Source: Synechococcaceae cyanobacterium SM2_3_2 (lineage in GTDB: Bacteria > Cyanobacteriota > Cyanobacteriia > Thermostichales > Thermostichaceae). From it: a stretch of 46,052 nt of DNA. The DNA lies in contig JAAUUM010000008.1 in NCBI GenBank assembly GCA_012031565.1, positions 1 through 46,052 on the forward strand, given 5' to 3'. Below are positions 17,160-25,571 of the stretch, piece after piece (the stretch's first letter is position 1; each line of letters opens with the position of its first letter). A model generated the notes under the pieces. It ran no database searches, was not told the origin of the DNA, and saw nothing but the letters and a program-made list of their open reading frames with translations. A program made the position numbers and the translations under genes.

Positions 17160-18104
17160 TTGTCAGCTCCTGAGATTCAAACGGTGGCATCGCTGTTGAC
17201 GGTGGAAAGCCCTCTGCAATTGGTGGGGCGGACGCCCTTAATCCGGTTGCGTAAGATCGCCCCCGATCTGCCAGATACGGTCAAGATCTATGGCAAAGCC
17301 GAATGGTACAACCCCGGCGGCTCCGTCAAGGATCGACCGGCCCTCAATATGATCACCCAAGGGGAGAAGTCAGGCCAATTGCGTCCTGGCAAGATCATCT
17401 TGGATGCCACCTCTGGCAATACGGGCATCGCCTACGCCTGGATCGGGGCCGCTAAAGGCTTTAAGGTCAAGCTGGCCCTGCCCGCTAACGCCAGCCCGGA
17501 GCGCAAACAGATCTTGGCTGCCTATGGGGTAGATTTAGTCCTGACGGATCCGGCCCTGGGATCCGATGGAGCCATCCTCAAGGCGCGGGAATTGCACGCC
17601 GCTGATCCAGATCTATATTTTTATCCCGACCAGTACAGCAACCCCGCCAACTGGCAGGCCCACTATCACACCACCGCTGTTGAGCTGTGGCAGCAAACCC
17701 AAGGGCAGATCACCCACTTTGTCACCGGGCTGGGCACCAGCGGCACCTGTATGGGGGTGGGGCGACGGATGCGAGAGTACAACCCCGCCATCAAGATTGT
17801 GGCAATGCAGCCGGATTCGCCGTTTCATGGTCTGGAAGGTCTGAAACATATGGCCACCGCTCTCAAACCCGATATCTACGATCCCACGCTGCCCGACATC
17901 CAAGCAGAGATTGCCACCGAAGACGCTCAGCAGATGGTCAAAGCCCTGGCCCGCCAAGAGGGTCTGATGGTGGGTATCTCGGCGGGGGCTAATGTGGTGG
18001 CAGCGGTTAACATCGCCCGCCAGATCGAATCCGGCGTGATCGTGACGGTGCTCTGTGATGGTGCGGATAAATATCTATCCGAGCGATTCTGGCTGGATCC
18101 CTAA
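17160..18104 (+). CDS. cysM: Cysteine synthase (PLP-dependent)
   Basis: A 314-residue O-acetylserine sulfhydrylase-type enzyme makes cysteine from an activated serine and a sulfur donor. The PLP lysine lies in YNPGGSVKDRPALNMI. The substrate loop is TSGNTGIAYAW and the phosphate-binding loop is GLGTSGTCMGVGRRM. The C-terminal ISAGAN segment is also present. The sequence looks closer to CysM-type than CysK-type, but the two overlap. The start is TTG 17160, preceded by GAGGGA about seven bases upstream; no ATG lies near. A 255-bp gap separates it from pyrC, and a small conserved gene follows 111 bases later. Confidence 0.9.
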   Translation: MSAPEIQTVASLLTVESPLQLVGRTPLIRLRKIAPDLPDTVKIYGKAEWYNPGGSVKDRPALNMITQGEKSGQLRPGKIILDATSGNTGIAYAWIGAAKGFKVKLALPANASPERKQILAAYGVDLVLTDPALGSDGAILKARELHAADPDLYFYPDQYSNPANWQAHYHTTAVELWQQTQGQITHFVTGLGTSGTCMGVGRRMREYNPAIKIVAMQPDSPFHGLEGLKHMATALKPDIYDPTLPDIQAEIATEDAQQMVKALARQEGLMVGISAGANVVAAVNIARQIESGVIVTVLCDGADKYLSERFWLDP

Positions 18105-18215
18105 CTGGAGTCAGCTATCAGCAGACTGGCAACCTGTAAAGATCCGTGAATAGAAACGCTAAACTAACGATCGCTGTAAACGTTTTGTCTCAACAGCCAA
18201 GAGAAGGATCCCAAT

Positions 18216-18434
18216 ATGGACACCAACACAATTTTGTCTGAGTTCTTGAGCAATCCGCTGCCCTTTGTGGCGGGCTTTATCTCTGGCACCTTGGGTATGG
18301 AGGTGAGCAAGGATCCCGTACGTACCTGGCTAGAAGGTCAAGGGGTCACGTTACCCATGCCTTCCTCAGGCCCTGTCTCTGGATCCAATTCCACTGGATC
18401 CAATCCGAATGGATCAAGCAGTGCTCGCTACTAA
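18216..18434 (+). CDS. Small conserved cyanobacterial protein, 72 residues
   Basis: AGAAGGA precedes the ATG by about nine bases. The first 45 residues resemble a small cyanobacterial family of unknown function: a start with LSEFLSNP, a hydrophobic stretch FVAGFISGTLGMEV, then KDPVRTWLEGQGV. It may be a membrane-anchored or amphipathic protein. The tail is a low-complexity Gly-Ser-Asn linker (SGSNSTGSNPNGSSS). Part of that linker is coded by repeated GGATCC-type words, so the tail may have grown from the genome's iterated palindrome. The stop lies in a 14-bp triplicated repeat. No function is known to me. Confidence 0.65.
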   Translation: MDTNTILSEFLSNPLPFVAGFISGTLGMEVSKDPVRTWLEGQGVTLPMPSSGPVSGSNSTGSNPNGSSSARY

Positions 18435-18471
18435 GCTAGCTGGACTAAGCTAATTGGACTAATTTAATTGG
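18430..18471. repeat. 14-bp repeat, three copies, across the small-gene stop
   Basis: ACTAAGCTAGCTGG, ACTAAGCTAATTGG and ACTAATTTAATTGG stand head to tail. The first carries the TAA stop (18432-18434) and each later copy repeats a TAA. With a 14-base period the three TAA fall in all three frames. Confidence 0.9.
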
Positions 18472-18765
18472 GAAGAGACGAGCCAGTTAGATCGGATTAT
18501 CTAGGATTGCACGTCTTGACGGAAATCTATTCTACCGTTGGGCTGCTCAGGCAAAGGGCTTACAGATTGTTCGGAAACTGTCTGTCACACCTTTGGATCC
18601 CCCTAGCCCCCTTAAAAACTGGGATTAGGGGGATCTAAATCCCTGTCTTGTTACAGGCAATTCGTGAACAAGCTGTAAGCCTCTTATTCATACGTGTCAT
18701 AGTCATATCTTACAAAGATGACAATTGCGATGATCAATTGCTGCCGCCGAGTTCTAAATCCACTC
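18435..18765. other. Convergent intergenic region with a 40-nt palindromic element
   Basis: About 330 bp lie between the small gene and the leftward secF. I see no gene. It contains the triplicated 14-bp repeat at its left end, a 40-nt inverted repeat at 18596-18635, and the secF stop duplication at its right end. Confidence 0.6.
18596..18635. repeat. 40-nt palindromic repeat element
   Basis: GATCCCCCTA at 18596 pairs perfectly with TAGGGGGATC ending at 18635, around a 20-base interior containing CCCCCTTAAAAA. This sequence type (GATCCCCCTA...TTAAAAA...TAGGGGGATC) is familiar to me as a small dispersed inverted repeat in many cyanobacterial genomes. It could act as a bidirectional terminator between the convergent genes. 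Confidence 0.7.
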
Positions 18766-18776
18766 CTAAACCACTC
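18754..18776. repeat. 12/11-bp duplication across the secF stop
   Basis: On the minus strand, GAGTGGTTTAG is followed by GAGTGGATTTAG. The first copy holds the secF TAG (18768-18766), and the second places another TAG in frame 12 bases later. Confidence 0.8.
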
Positions 18777-19794
18777 CCCGAGTCGGGTCTGGGACGGCCT
18801 CTTCTTCTGATTCTTCTGCATCGGTGTCTAGTTCTCCAGACTCTAGGGCCAGCTGATCAGAGAACTGTCTGCCCCGCCACCAAACCAAAAGGGGGCCAGC
18901 CAAGAAAATACTGGAATAGACCCCCAGGGCAAAGCCTACCAACAGAGCCACCGCGAAAGATCGCAAGGTAACGCCCCCAAAAATAGCAATGGCCACCAGG
19001 GGCAACATGGTGGTTAGGGTCGTGTTGCAAGAGCGGGCGAAGGTTTGGTTGAGGGAGAGGTTGACCACATGATCAAAGGTGACCTTGCGGCTGATCAGGC
19101 GACGATTTTCTCGGATGCGGTCGAAGATGACCACCGTGTCATTGACGGAGAAGCCAATGATGGTCAACAACGCCACCACAAACAGGCTATCCACCTCGAT
19201 ACCCAGCGTCAGCCCCAATAGGGCAAAGATCCCGATGGTGAGGGCCACATCGTGCAACAGGGCGACAATGGCAAAGACGGCATAGTCAAACTGAAACCGC
19301 ACCCCCAAATAGACCACGATCAGGCCAAACGAGATCAGCACCGATAAGATGCCACTCCGAAGAATCTGCCGCCCCACTGTGGGCCCTACGGTTTCCACCA
19401 AGGCGCGCTCGTAGTCCCCCACTTGTTCCCGGAGGGCATCCTCCACCGCCAGCCGCTCAGTTTCCTGCAACGGAGGCATCCGTAGCAGCACATTCTGGCC
19501 ATTCTCCTGATCCAACTGAATAACACTGGATCCCAGGTTTTGAGTGTTGAGCACCTCCCGCACCTCTTGACTGGTGACTGGCTCCTGGAAGCGCAGATCC
19601 AGCAGGGTGCCCCCTGAGAAATCCAAACCCAGCCGTAACGGGGTGCCAAAGGTGGCCAGAGAGAAAGCCATGCTCGTCAATCCCACCAGCAGCACCAGCC
19701 CCGATAGGCTAAACCACAGCCTGGTGCGACTGAGGACATCAATGCGATAGGGTTTTGCCCCGTGGGGATCCGCCATAACTTCGCCAGCACTCAT
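18766..19794 (-). CDS. secF: Protein translocase subunit SecF
   Basis: The 342-residue SecF works with SecD to draw exported proteins through SecYEG, using the proton gradient. It begins with a short soluble segment. The first helix is followed by LRLGLDFSGGTLLDLRF, the periplasmic domain, and a five-helix bundle with RFQFDYAVFAIVALLHDVALTIG and IGFSVNDTVVIFDRIRENRR, the RND-type signature. The C-terminal tail is acidic. ATG 19794 was chosen because AAGGA lies eight bases upstream; another in-frame start lies 24 bases before. It follows secD by 63 bases on the same strand, the usual operon order. Confidence 0.96.
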   Translation of the reverse strand: MSAGEVMADPHGAKPYRIDVLSRTRLWFSLSGLVLLVGLTSMAFSLATFGTPLRLGLDFSGGTLLDLRFQEPVTSQEVREVLNTQNLGSSVIQLDQENGQNVLLRMPPLQETERLAVEDALREQVGDYERALVETVGPTVGRQILRSGILSVLISFGLIVVYLGVRFQFDYAVFAIVALLHDVALTIGIFALLGLTLGIEVDSLFVVALLTIIGFSVNDTVVIFDRIRENRRLISRKVTFDHVVNLSLNQTFARSCNTTLTTMLPLVAIAIFGGVTLRSFAVALLVGFALGVYSSIFLAGPLLVWWRGRQFSDQLALESGELDTDAEESEEEAVPDPTRGVV

Positions 19795-19837
19795 GTTCGC
19801 AGTCCTTCGAGACAACAATGATCAAGGTCGAGTGAAG

Positions 19838-19869
19838 CCAACTAAGAGGTCTGCCAGTTAGGGGGTCTG
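19838..19869. repeat. 16-bp imperfect duplication across the secD stop
   Basis: On the minus strand, CAGACCCCCTAACTGG is followed by CAGACCTCTTAGTTGG, matching at 12 of 16 positions. The first contains the secD TAA and the second has TAG at the same place, so a stop is retained despite divergence. Confidence 0.75.
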
Positions 19870-21216
19870 GTTGACCCATTCTGGTTTGACCCCATAGAGG
19901 GTGATATTTTTGAGCGGCGGGATCCCCATGGCTACCCGCAGCAAGGAGCGGGTACAGGTGAGGGCACTAAAGAAACTGACGATGATGCCGATGCCGAGGG
20001 TGAGGGCAAAACCTTTCACCAAGCCAGCACCTAACCAGAACAGCACCCCACAGACCAATAAGGTGGTGACATTACCATCCAAGATGCTGCTGAAGGCGCG
20101 GTTAAAGCCTTCATCCACCGATTTAAACAGGGATTTGCCGGCCCGTAGTTCTTCCTTGACCCGCTCAAAGATCAAGACATTGGCATCCACCGCCATGCCC
20201 ACGCTGAGAATGAACCCAGCGATCCCCGGCAGAGTCAGGGTGACCCCCAATAGCTGAAAACAGGCAAAGGTACAGATGGCGTAGGCCAGCAGGGAGAGAT
20301 TGGCGATCATCCCCAGCAGACGATAGTAGACCACCATATAGATGAACACCAAAATCAGGCCGCCAATCCCGGCGTAGAGGCTGCGCTCGATGCTCTCCGC
20401 CCCCAAGGTGGCTCCGACGGTGCGATTCTCGATCACCTCGATGGGTACTGGCAACGCCCCGGCTTGAATTTTGATGGCTAGGTCAGTGGCGGACTCCACT
20501 GTAAAGTTGCCGGTGATCACTGCACTGCCCCCGGTGATGCCTGTGCGACTAAACTCAGGCCCGACCACCGGCGCGCTCAACAGCACATCATCCAAAAATA
20601 TCCCCAGAGAGCGGCCTGTGCCCGCTAGATCCCGGGTCAACTCCGCAAACATATCTCCCCCCTGGGGCTTAAACTCCAGCCGTACGTCCCAGCGGGATCC
20701 GGCCCCTTGGGCAGGCTGGGGATCCGCCCGCTCCAACAAATCTCCCGTCAGGCCAATCCGCTCGAAGATGGCATCGGGATCCTCACCAGCAATGGGCTGG
20801 CCAGTGGAGGGATCCCGAGGGATTTCGGTTGCCAGCCGTTGTTTGCGAAAGTCCAACTGAGCGGTATCCCCCAACAGAGCAATGGCCCGATCAGGATCGG
20901 CTATGCCAGGTAGCTGCACAAACAACTGGTCGCCACCCGTGGACTGAATCAAGGGTTCCGCCACCCCGAGGCCATCCACCCGCTGTTGGATCACTGTTTG
21001 CACCCCTGCCAACACCTCGGGGGTGATGCGAGGCACCTCAGTGGTGGGCTGAGCCTGGAGGGTAAGTTGTGTGCCTCCCTGTAAATCAAGCCCTAACCGA
21101 ATCGGTCGGGTCAGCCCCACATAGAGGGCAGCACCCACCACCAAGATCACCAGAATCAAGGCGCGGGTTTTCAGGATCCCTTGCAGAAAGGAGCGATTGG
21201 GGCTGCGTTTAGCCAT
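19858..21216 (-). CDS. secD: Protein translocase subunit SecD
   Basis: The 452-residue SecD is the larger partner of SecF. It has an N-terminal helix (ALILVILVVGAALYVGL), the signature RLGLDLQGGTQLTLQ, and the periplasmic P1 domain with VIQQRVDGLGVAEPLIQ and QLPGIADPDRA. A shorter-than-enteric insertion and IQAGALPVPIEVIENRTVGATLG follow. Then come five membrane helices with LPGIAGFILSVGMAVDANVLIFERVKEELR, the RND motif with its proton-pathway aspartate. Length fits cyanobacterial SecD. I chose ATG 21216 (MAKRSPNRS), since the 16 residues before it look untranslated. It is the penultimate gene of a leftward run ending in secF. Confidence 0.96.
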   Translation of the reverse strand: MAKRSPNRSFLQGILKTRALILVILVVGAALYVGLTRPIRLGLDLQGGTQLTLQAQPTTEVPRITPEVLAGVQTVIQQRVDGLGVAEPLIQSTGGDQLFVQLPGIADPDRAIALLGDTAQLDFRKQRLATEIPRDPSTGQPIAGEDPDAIFERIGLTGDLLERADPQPAQGAGSRWDVRLEFKPQGGDMFAELTRDLAGTGRSLGIFLDDVLLSAPVVGPEFSRTGITGGSAVITGNFTVESATDLAIKIQAGALPVPIEVIENRTVGATLGAESIERSLYAGIGGLILVFIYMVVYYRLLGMIANLSLLAYAICTFACFQLLGVTLTLPGIAGFILSVGMAVDANVLIFERVKEELRAGKSLFKSVDEGFNRAFSSILDGNVTTLLVCGVLFWLGAGLVKGFALTLGIGIIVSFFSALTCTRSLLRVAMGIPPLKNITLYGVKPEWVNQTP

Positions 21217-21383
21217 AGATGTTCCCCGGATGGGCGTGAAGGCAGAGCCTAGAGAGCTTAGCAAAGATTGGCCAGACCTGAGCCAGAGTCCGCTAGAAAC
21301 CCTGAATCACTAGTTTATCGTGTCTGTTCCCTCGCCATCGTCATTTGACCCTTAGGACTGTTACCAACAAACTATTTCACCTG

Positions 21384-21415
21384 TTGGTCAGCAATCGTGT
21401 TGGTCAGCAATTGTG
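21384..21415. repeat. 16-bp duplication across the ictB stop
   Basis: On the minus strand, CACAATTGCTGACCAA is followed by CACGATTGCTGACCAA, one mismatch in 16. The first copy holds the TGA stop of ictB and the second repeats TGA in the +1 frame. Confidence 0.92.
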
Positions 21416-22849
21416 ATCAGGATCCCTCTGGCAGCATCTCTGACTCTGGGCCGATGGACTGATAACGGGATCCCCAGCAGCAAGCGATGGTTCCGCAGGG
21501 ATCCCCAATTGGGAGGTGATCAGAGCCACCACAAACCACCACACCATCTGGATCTGGGGCCGATACCAAACCGTATCCACCAAACCGTGTGCCATCACCC
21601 CTGCACAGGCGGCTAATCCCCCCGCTAGCCACAGCACCTCGGGATCCCGGACTTGGAGAGCGGCCCGCCACCGCTGCCAAGCCTGTGCCACCAGCGCCAG
21701 GATGAACCAAGCAAAGGCAATCAGGCCCACAAAGCCCATCTCCACGGTCAACTCTAACGGCACTGAATAGGCTCCTAAGGCACTGAAATTGCCCCGTTGG
21801 TAAAGGGGGTAGACCCGATTAAAAGCCACATTGCCAGGGCCGATCCCCAACAGCGGGAAGTCTTGGATCATATCCAGCACCGCCATCCAGACATTGATGC
21901 GAAAGTTGTTGCTGGTATCGCCCCGACCCTGAAACATGCTCAACACCCGCAGCCGCAAGGGTTCCAGCGTCAAGATGCCCACCGCCAACACCAGGATCCC
22001 TCCCCCCATCAGGGCGGGAATTGTCCAGCGTCGCCACCGGACGGGCAGATAGATCAGCATCCACTGGGCCAACAACAGCCCCATCACAGAGATGCTGACC
22101 AGCCCACCGATCCAGGCTCCCCGACTGTAAGTGAGCAGCAAACAGGCGAGATTAACTGCTGTGGTAAACCCGGCCATCAGCTTCCAGCCCCAAGACGACC
22201 ACCGCCACATCGCCGCCAGCCCCAGGGGGAGCAACGGCACCAGATAGCCCCCATAGAGGTTGGGATTGCGCAGATAGCTGTAGACCCGCGTGGTGCCCGC
22301 CAAACCAGATTCAGGATCCACCCAGGTGGCCAACTCTGCCGCCCCGTAAAAGTATTGCCGCAGGCCATAAGTCCCCAGCCCCAAGCTGATCAGCAGCAGG
22401 ATCCCCACCAGCCAAGAGCGATGCTGTGGCTTTTGCAAGACCTCGTGCAAGAGCATAAAGCCCAGCAGATAGAGGGTGAGCTTGATCCAGCCATCCAGGG
22501 CGGCATAGGAAACCGGAGAAAAAACCGTCGCCACGGTAGCCACCAGCCAGACCAGCGCCAGTGACAAATGGATCCCAGTCATAGCAGGAGGTTGGGTTAG
22601 CCACCGTAAGCCCAGCAGAGCCACCAACCCCAACAGAACTAAGCCCAATGGCCCGGTTGAGGCTTGAGAGGCCAGCCCGTAATACACCGCCACCCCTAGC
22701 AAACACAAGGGATCCAGCCAGCGCACCAACAGGCTCGATTCGCCCCATCTTCCCAGCCAGCCCGTCAAGCGACTGATCAGGCTGTGCCGCCACCATGTCG
22801 CCGCTGGCCACTGCCAAAACAAAAAAGACTGGATCCCGCTCATGGTCAT
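21404..22849 (-). CDS. ictB: IctB family membrane protein (Wzy/O-antigen ligase-like)
   Basis: A 481-residue polytopic membrane protein matches the cyanobacterial IctB group. It shows the characteristic region YSYLRNPNLYGGYLVPLLPL, then ACLLLTYSRGAWIG, and later FPLLGIGPGNVAFNRVYPLY with the large loop typical of the Wzy_C/O-antigen ligase fold. IctB was named for a proposed role in inorganic-carbon accumulation, but its relatives are ligases or polymerases of surface glycans, so direct bicarbonate transport is not established. About a dozen hydrophobic helices are visible. Two ATGs (22849 and 22843) compete; GGTGAG upstream fits the second better. It follows the GT39-type gene by 77 bases and may share a role in envelope glycans. 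Confidence 0.85.
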   Translation of the reverse strand: MTMSGIQSFLFWQWPAATWWRHSLISRLTGWLGRWGESSLLVRWLDPLCLLGVAVYYGLASQASTGPLGLVLLGLVALLGLRWLTQPPAMTGIHLSLALVWLVATVATVFSPVSYAALDGWIKLTLYLLGFMLLHEVLQKPQHRSWLVGILLLISLGLGTYGLRQYFYGAAELATWVDPESGLAGTTRVYSYLRNPNLYGGYLVPLLPLGLAAMWRWSSWGWKLMAGFTTAVNLACLLLTYSRGAWIGGLVSISVMGLLLAQWMLIYLPVRWRRWTIPALMGGGILVLAVGILTLEPLRLRVLSMFQGRGDTSNNFRINVWMAVLDMIQDFPLLGIGPGNVAFNRVYPLYQRGNFSALGAYSVPLELTVEMGFVGLIAFAWFILALVAQAWQRWRAALQVRDPEVLWLAGGLAACAGVMAHGLVDTVWYRPQIQMVWWFVVALITSQLGIPAEPSLAAGDPVISPSAQSQRCCQRDPDHNC

Positions 22850-22926
22850 TGCTCACCTCAACACCTTGTCACCCAACACTAGTCCAAGATTGACCCTTCT
22901 CTCAGATCGCATTTACAACCACCAAC

Positions 22927-24729
22927 TCAGGGATCCTCGATCCGCACCAGTCCATAGGGATCAAAGTCTTGTCCTTCATCCAGGGAGAGTTGGGCTAGGA
23001 CCAAATCCTGCTTCAGTCCCACCACCCAAGCCCCGGTAAACGGCTCGGTTGTGGCGGCCAGATCTTGCAGCACCTGGGATAATTGCCCAGGATCCGGCAC
23101 GGGGATGATAGTTCGTTGGCTATAAAACACCAGGCTGGGTTTGAAAACCCCCACCATGAGCACGGGATCCTGCTGCGCTTCAGACGTATCTGCCCGCAAC
23201 TCTAGGGCTAGCTCTCGCAGGGGCACTTGTCTCGCATCATTGAGGGCAAAGATCGCCGAGCTGAACAGCAGCACCACCAACCCCAGGGATCCCAGCACAT
23301 TGGCCGTCCACAACCAGCGCACCTGGCGCAGCCCTAGCAACACCACCGCCAGCCCAAACGCCAAGCCCCAGCCCACCAGGGATCCCGTCGGCAGGTGAAA
23401 AGTTTGGATCGCCGCAGTCAGATCGGGGGCAGCATCATCTGGCCCCAGCAGGCGCGGCAATTGCCAGCCCAATCCGGCCAAGACAGCGAGAAAGGCAGCA
23501 TTGAGGATCCCGGTGATCCAGTCCGGCCAAGGGATCCGGTGATGAGATTGGCTGAGATCGGGAACAGCGGTCAACTGGCAACTCCACTCCAGCGCCACTA
23601 GCATCGCCGCCGCTGGCATCAGGGGGAGCAGATAGCTGGGCAGCTTGGTCACCGCCATCGAAAAGAACCCAAACACCGCCCCAAACCAGCAGAGGGCAAA
23701 CAGGCCCAGGTGTTGATCGCGAGGGATCCCGCGCCATCGCTGTCGTTGCCAAAACCGCAGTCGTGCCATCACCAGGGGCAGATGTACGGAATAGGGCAAA
23801 AAGCCCACCAGCACCACCAGGCCATAAAAGTACCAGGGGGCGGAGTGGTTATTCACCACCTGGGTAAAGCGAGCCACATTGTGATAGCCAAAAAAATCCT
23901 GCACATAGGCCCAGCCATGTCGCCCGATCACCGCCACATACCAGGGCAACGTAATGACCAGCACCACCACAGTGCCAGCGATCAGGCCCATCTCGCGCAT
24001 CACCTTGAGGGCGTGATCCCGGCCCAGCCAGAGTAAAAATAGCCCAAGACTTAATCCCGGCAACACCAGCGCCACCGGGCCTTTGGCCAATATCCCCAGC
24101 CCTAGCAGGGTGTAGAAAACCAGATACCAATGCCGCCCAGATCCTGCGTAGGCCCAAAAAAATGCCCACATCGCCCCGCTGACACAGGCCACCAGCACCA
24201 TGTCCGACACCCCTGTCCGACCCCAAACCAGGGTGAGAGGGGTTGTAGCCAACAGGGTTCCCCCCAGCAGGGCAGCCCACCAGGCCCGCGACAGCCCCCA
24301 AGGGGGTTGGGTCAAGTTTTCCTGATGACCTCGGGATCCACCAAAACGCAGCAGGGTGGCAGCCCCAAAAACCACTTGAACCAAGGCTGCGATGGCCGAA
24401 GGGATCCGTACAGCCCATTCGTTCAGCCCCAGCAGGTAATAGGCCGTGGCCTGTAGCCAGTAGATCAGGGGCGGCTTGTCAAATCGCTCTAGCCCATTAA
24501 AAGTGGGGGTGATCCAATCCCCCGTGATCCACATCTGTCGAGAGGTTTCAGCAAAAATCGGCTCGGTCTCATCCACCAGCCCCACTGCTCCCAAATGCCA
24601 AAACAGAGCCAGATAGCTGATCAGTCCCAGCCAGCCCCAAATCCAAAAGCTATGCCTCTGGGATGCGGGCTGCGACATCTTGATGGGTTGCACAGACTTC
24701 TGCACAGACTGGGTGGCAGGTTTAACCAC
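22927..24729 (-). CDS. GT39/ArnT-like membrane glycosyltransferase
   Basis: A protein of about 600 residues with a dozen hydrophobic helices resembles the PMT/ArnT family, which transfers sugars from polyprenyl-phosphate donors on the outer face of the membrane. The diagnostic first loop reads VGLVDETEPIFAETSRQM with the acidic pair, followed by GDWITPTFNGLERFDKPPLIYWLQA, both strongly family-like. A short soluble C-terminal domain follows. The acceptor is unknown; lipid or glycan modification of the envelope is the usual role. Translation may start at GTG 24729 or, adding no family sequence, at ATG 24678. A 14-bp triplicate repeat lies just upstream. ictB follows on the same strand. Confidence 0.85.
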   Translation of the reverse strand: MVKPATQSVQKSVQPIKMSQPASQRHSFWIWGWLGLISYLALFWHLGAVGLVDETEPIFAETSRQMWITGDWITPTFNGLERFDKPPLIYWLQATAYYLLGLNEWAVRIPSAIAALVQVVFGAATLLRFGGSRGHQENLTQPPWGLSRAWWAALLGGTLLATTPLTLVWGRTGVSDMVLVACVSGAMWAFFWAYAGSGRHWYLVFYTLLGLGILAKGPVALVLPGLSLGLFLLWLGRDHALKVMREMGLIAGTVVVLVITLPWYVAVIGRHGWAYVQDFFGYHNVARFTQVVNNHSAPWYFYGLVVLVGFLPYSVHLPLVMARLRFWQRQRWRGIPRDQHLGLFALCWFGAVFGFFSMAVTKLPSYLLPLMPAAAMLVALEWSCQLTAVPDLSQSHHRIPWPDWITGILNAAFLAVLAGLGWQLPRLLGPDDAAPDLTAAIQTFHLPTGSLVGWGLAFGLAVVLLGLRQVRWLWTANVLGSLGLVVLLFSSAIFALNDARQVPLRELALELRADTSEAQQDPVLMVGVFKPSLVFYSQRTIIPVPDPGQLSQVLQDLAATTEPFTGAWVVGLKQDLVLAQLSLDEGQDFDPYGLVRIEDP

Positions 24730-24745
24730 AGCTCATGTTGATCTT

Positions 24746-24787
24746 GTTGACCTAATCAAGTTGACCTAATCAAGTTGACCTAATCAA
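24746..24787. repeat. Three perfect 14-bp tandem copies upstream of the GT39 gene
   Basis: GTTGACCTAATCAA occurs three times head to tail, identical each time, about 17 bases before the GT39 GTG start. It contains a TTGACC word that could mimic a -35 element, but no spaced -10 is obvious. It does not overlap a stop codon. Confidence 0.92.
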
Positions 24788-24843
24788 ATTGTCCAGGAAT
24801 CAAACTTTTCGAGGGATCCCAGGGACGGATCCCAGATATTCGC

Positions 24844-24869
24844 AGCCGTCACCATTACCCTTCACCACT
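24844..24869. repeat. 13-bp imperfect duplication across the stop at 24862
   Basis: On the minus strand, AGTGGTGAAGGGT is followed by AATGGTGACGGCT, matching at 10 of 13 positions. Both carry TGA, and the first is the stop of the unknown gene. Confidence 0.65.
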
Positions 24870-25257
24870 CGGATCGAGCTCGACGACGAACGCGGCGTTT
24901 GCCCACCTGGAAGCGCACCACCTGAGTCCGATAACTCTCGGATCCCTGGTGATGAGAATACACCTGGATAGCAGCCTGTTGGCCGGAGGGCAGGGCGGGC
25001 CGCTCCAGATCAGCCTCCGTTTCGATTGCCACAAAAAACTTGAGTCGAGCCAACAGTTGCAGGCGAGTCAACTGCTGGGCATTTTCGGGGGTCAAGGATC
25101 CCACAGAGATCTGCATAGTAGGGCGGTGTTGAGCCCAAGACTGCATTGTTGGAATGGCTTGGTGCAGCACGTGCCACCAGGAGATCTCCTGCGACTTGAC
25201 CAAAAACTTGAGTCCTTGGAGAGGATTGAGGGTGTAGGTCAGTAAAACAGAGGGCAT
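24862..25257 (-). CDS. Uncharacterised protein, 131 residues
   Basis: I do not recognise this family. The frame starts with ATG 25257 and has cyanobacterial-like codon use and a GGATCC word, so it is probably a real gene. The N-terminal part looks globular (LLTYTLNPLQGLKFLVKS). The middle, about residues 65-80, resembles a beta-strand/helix segment (LLARLKFFVAIETEADLE). The C terminus is strongly basic (KRRVRRRARS) and might bind nucleic acid or membrane. It heads a leftward run with the GT39 gene, ictB, secD and secF, though the gap to GT39 is 132 bases. No signal peptide is seen. Confidence 0.6.
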   Translation of the reverse strand: MPSVLLTYTLNPLQGLKFLVKSQEISWWHVLHQAIPTMQSWAQHRPTMQISVGSLTPENAQQLTRLQLLARLKFFVAIETEADLERPALPSGQQAAIQVYSHHQGSESYRTQVVRFQVGKRRVRRRARSEW

Positions 25258-25571
25258 GGGAATTAAGTAAAAAACTGAAATGCTGTTTGATGCTTTAGGG
25301 CTAGAGTGGGGGCCTCAAGAACAAGAATAGGGTAACTTTTGTGATGAATCTTTAGACATGATACTGATCATAGCCACGTTTGTTGTTGGGCAACTGTGGT
25401 CTCGCGCACTTGCCATTTACCAGATCAGCATCCTTACGAATAATCCTTATGAATAGACTTGACCAAATGGAACGGGATGATCAGGCAGGGCGGATCAGAG
25501 CGGCAGCTTTACAGTTGTTATTGATATAAGATTGAGTTCAGATTAACGGCCTACGTGGAGACCATCATCCT
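25258..25571. other. Divergent intergenic region before devB
   Basis: About 314 bp, noticeably A/T-richer than the coding DNA. It should contain the promoters of the leftward unknown gene and of devB. A TATAAG word at about 25525-25530 could be a devB -10, but no matching -35 or GTA-N8-TAC box was found. No gene or RNA is evident. Confidence 0.5.

Noticed and set aside
24746-24787. TTGACC words in the 14-bp triplicate, considered as repeated -35 boxes
   Set aside because: They point along the plus strand, away from the GT39 gene, and no -10 lies at 16-18 bases.
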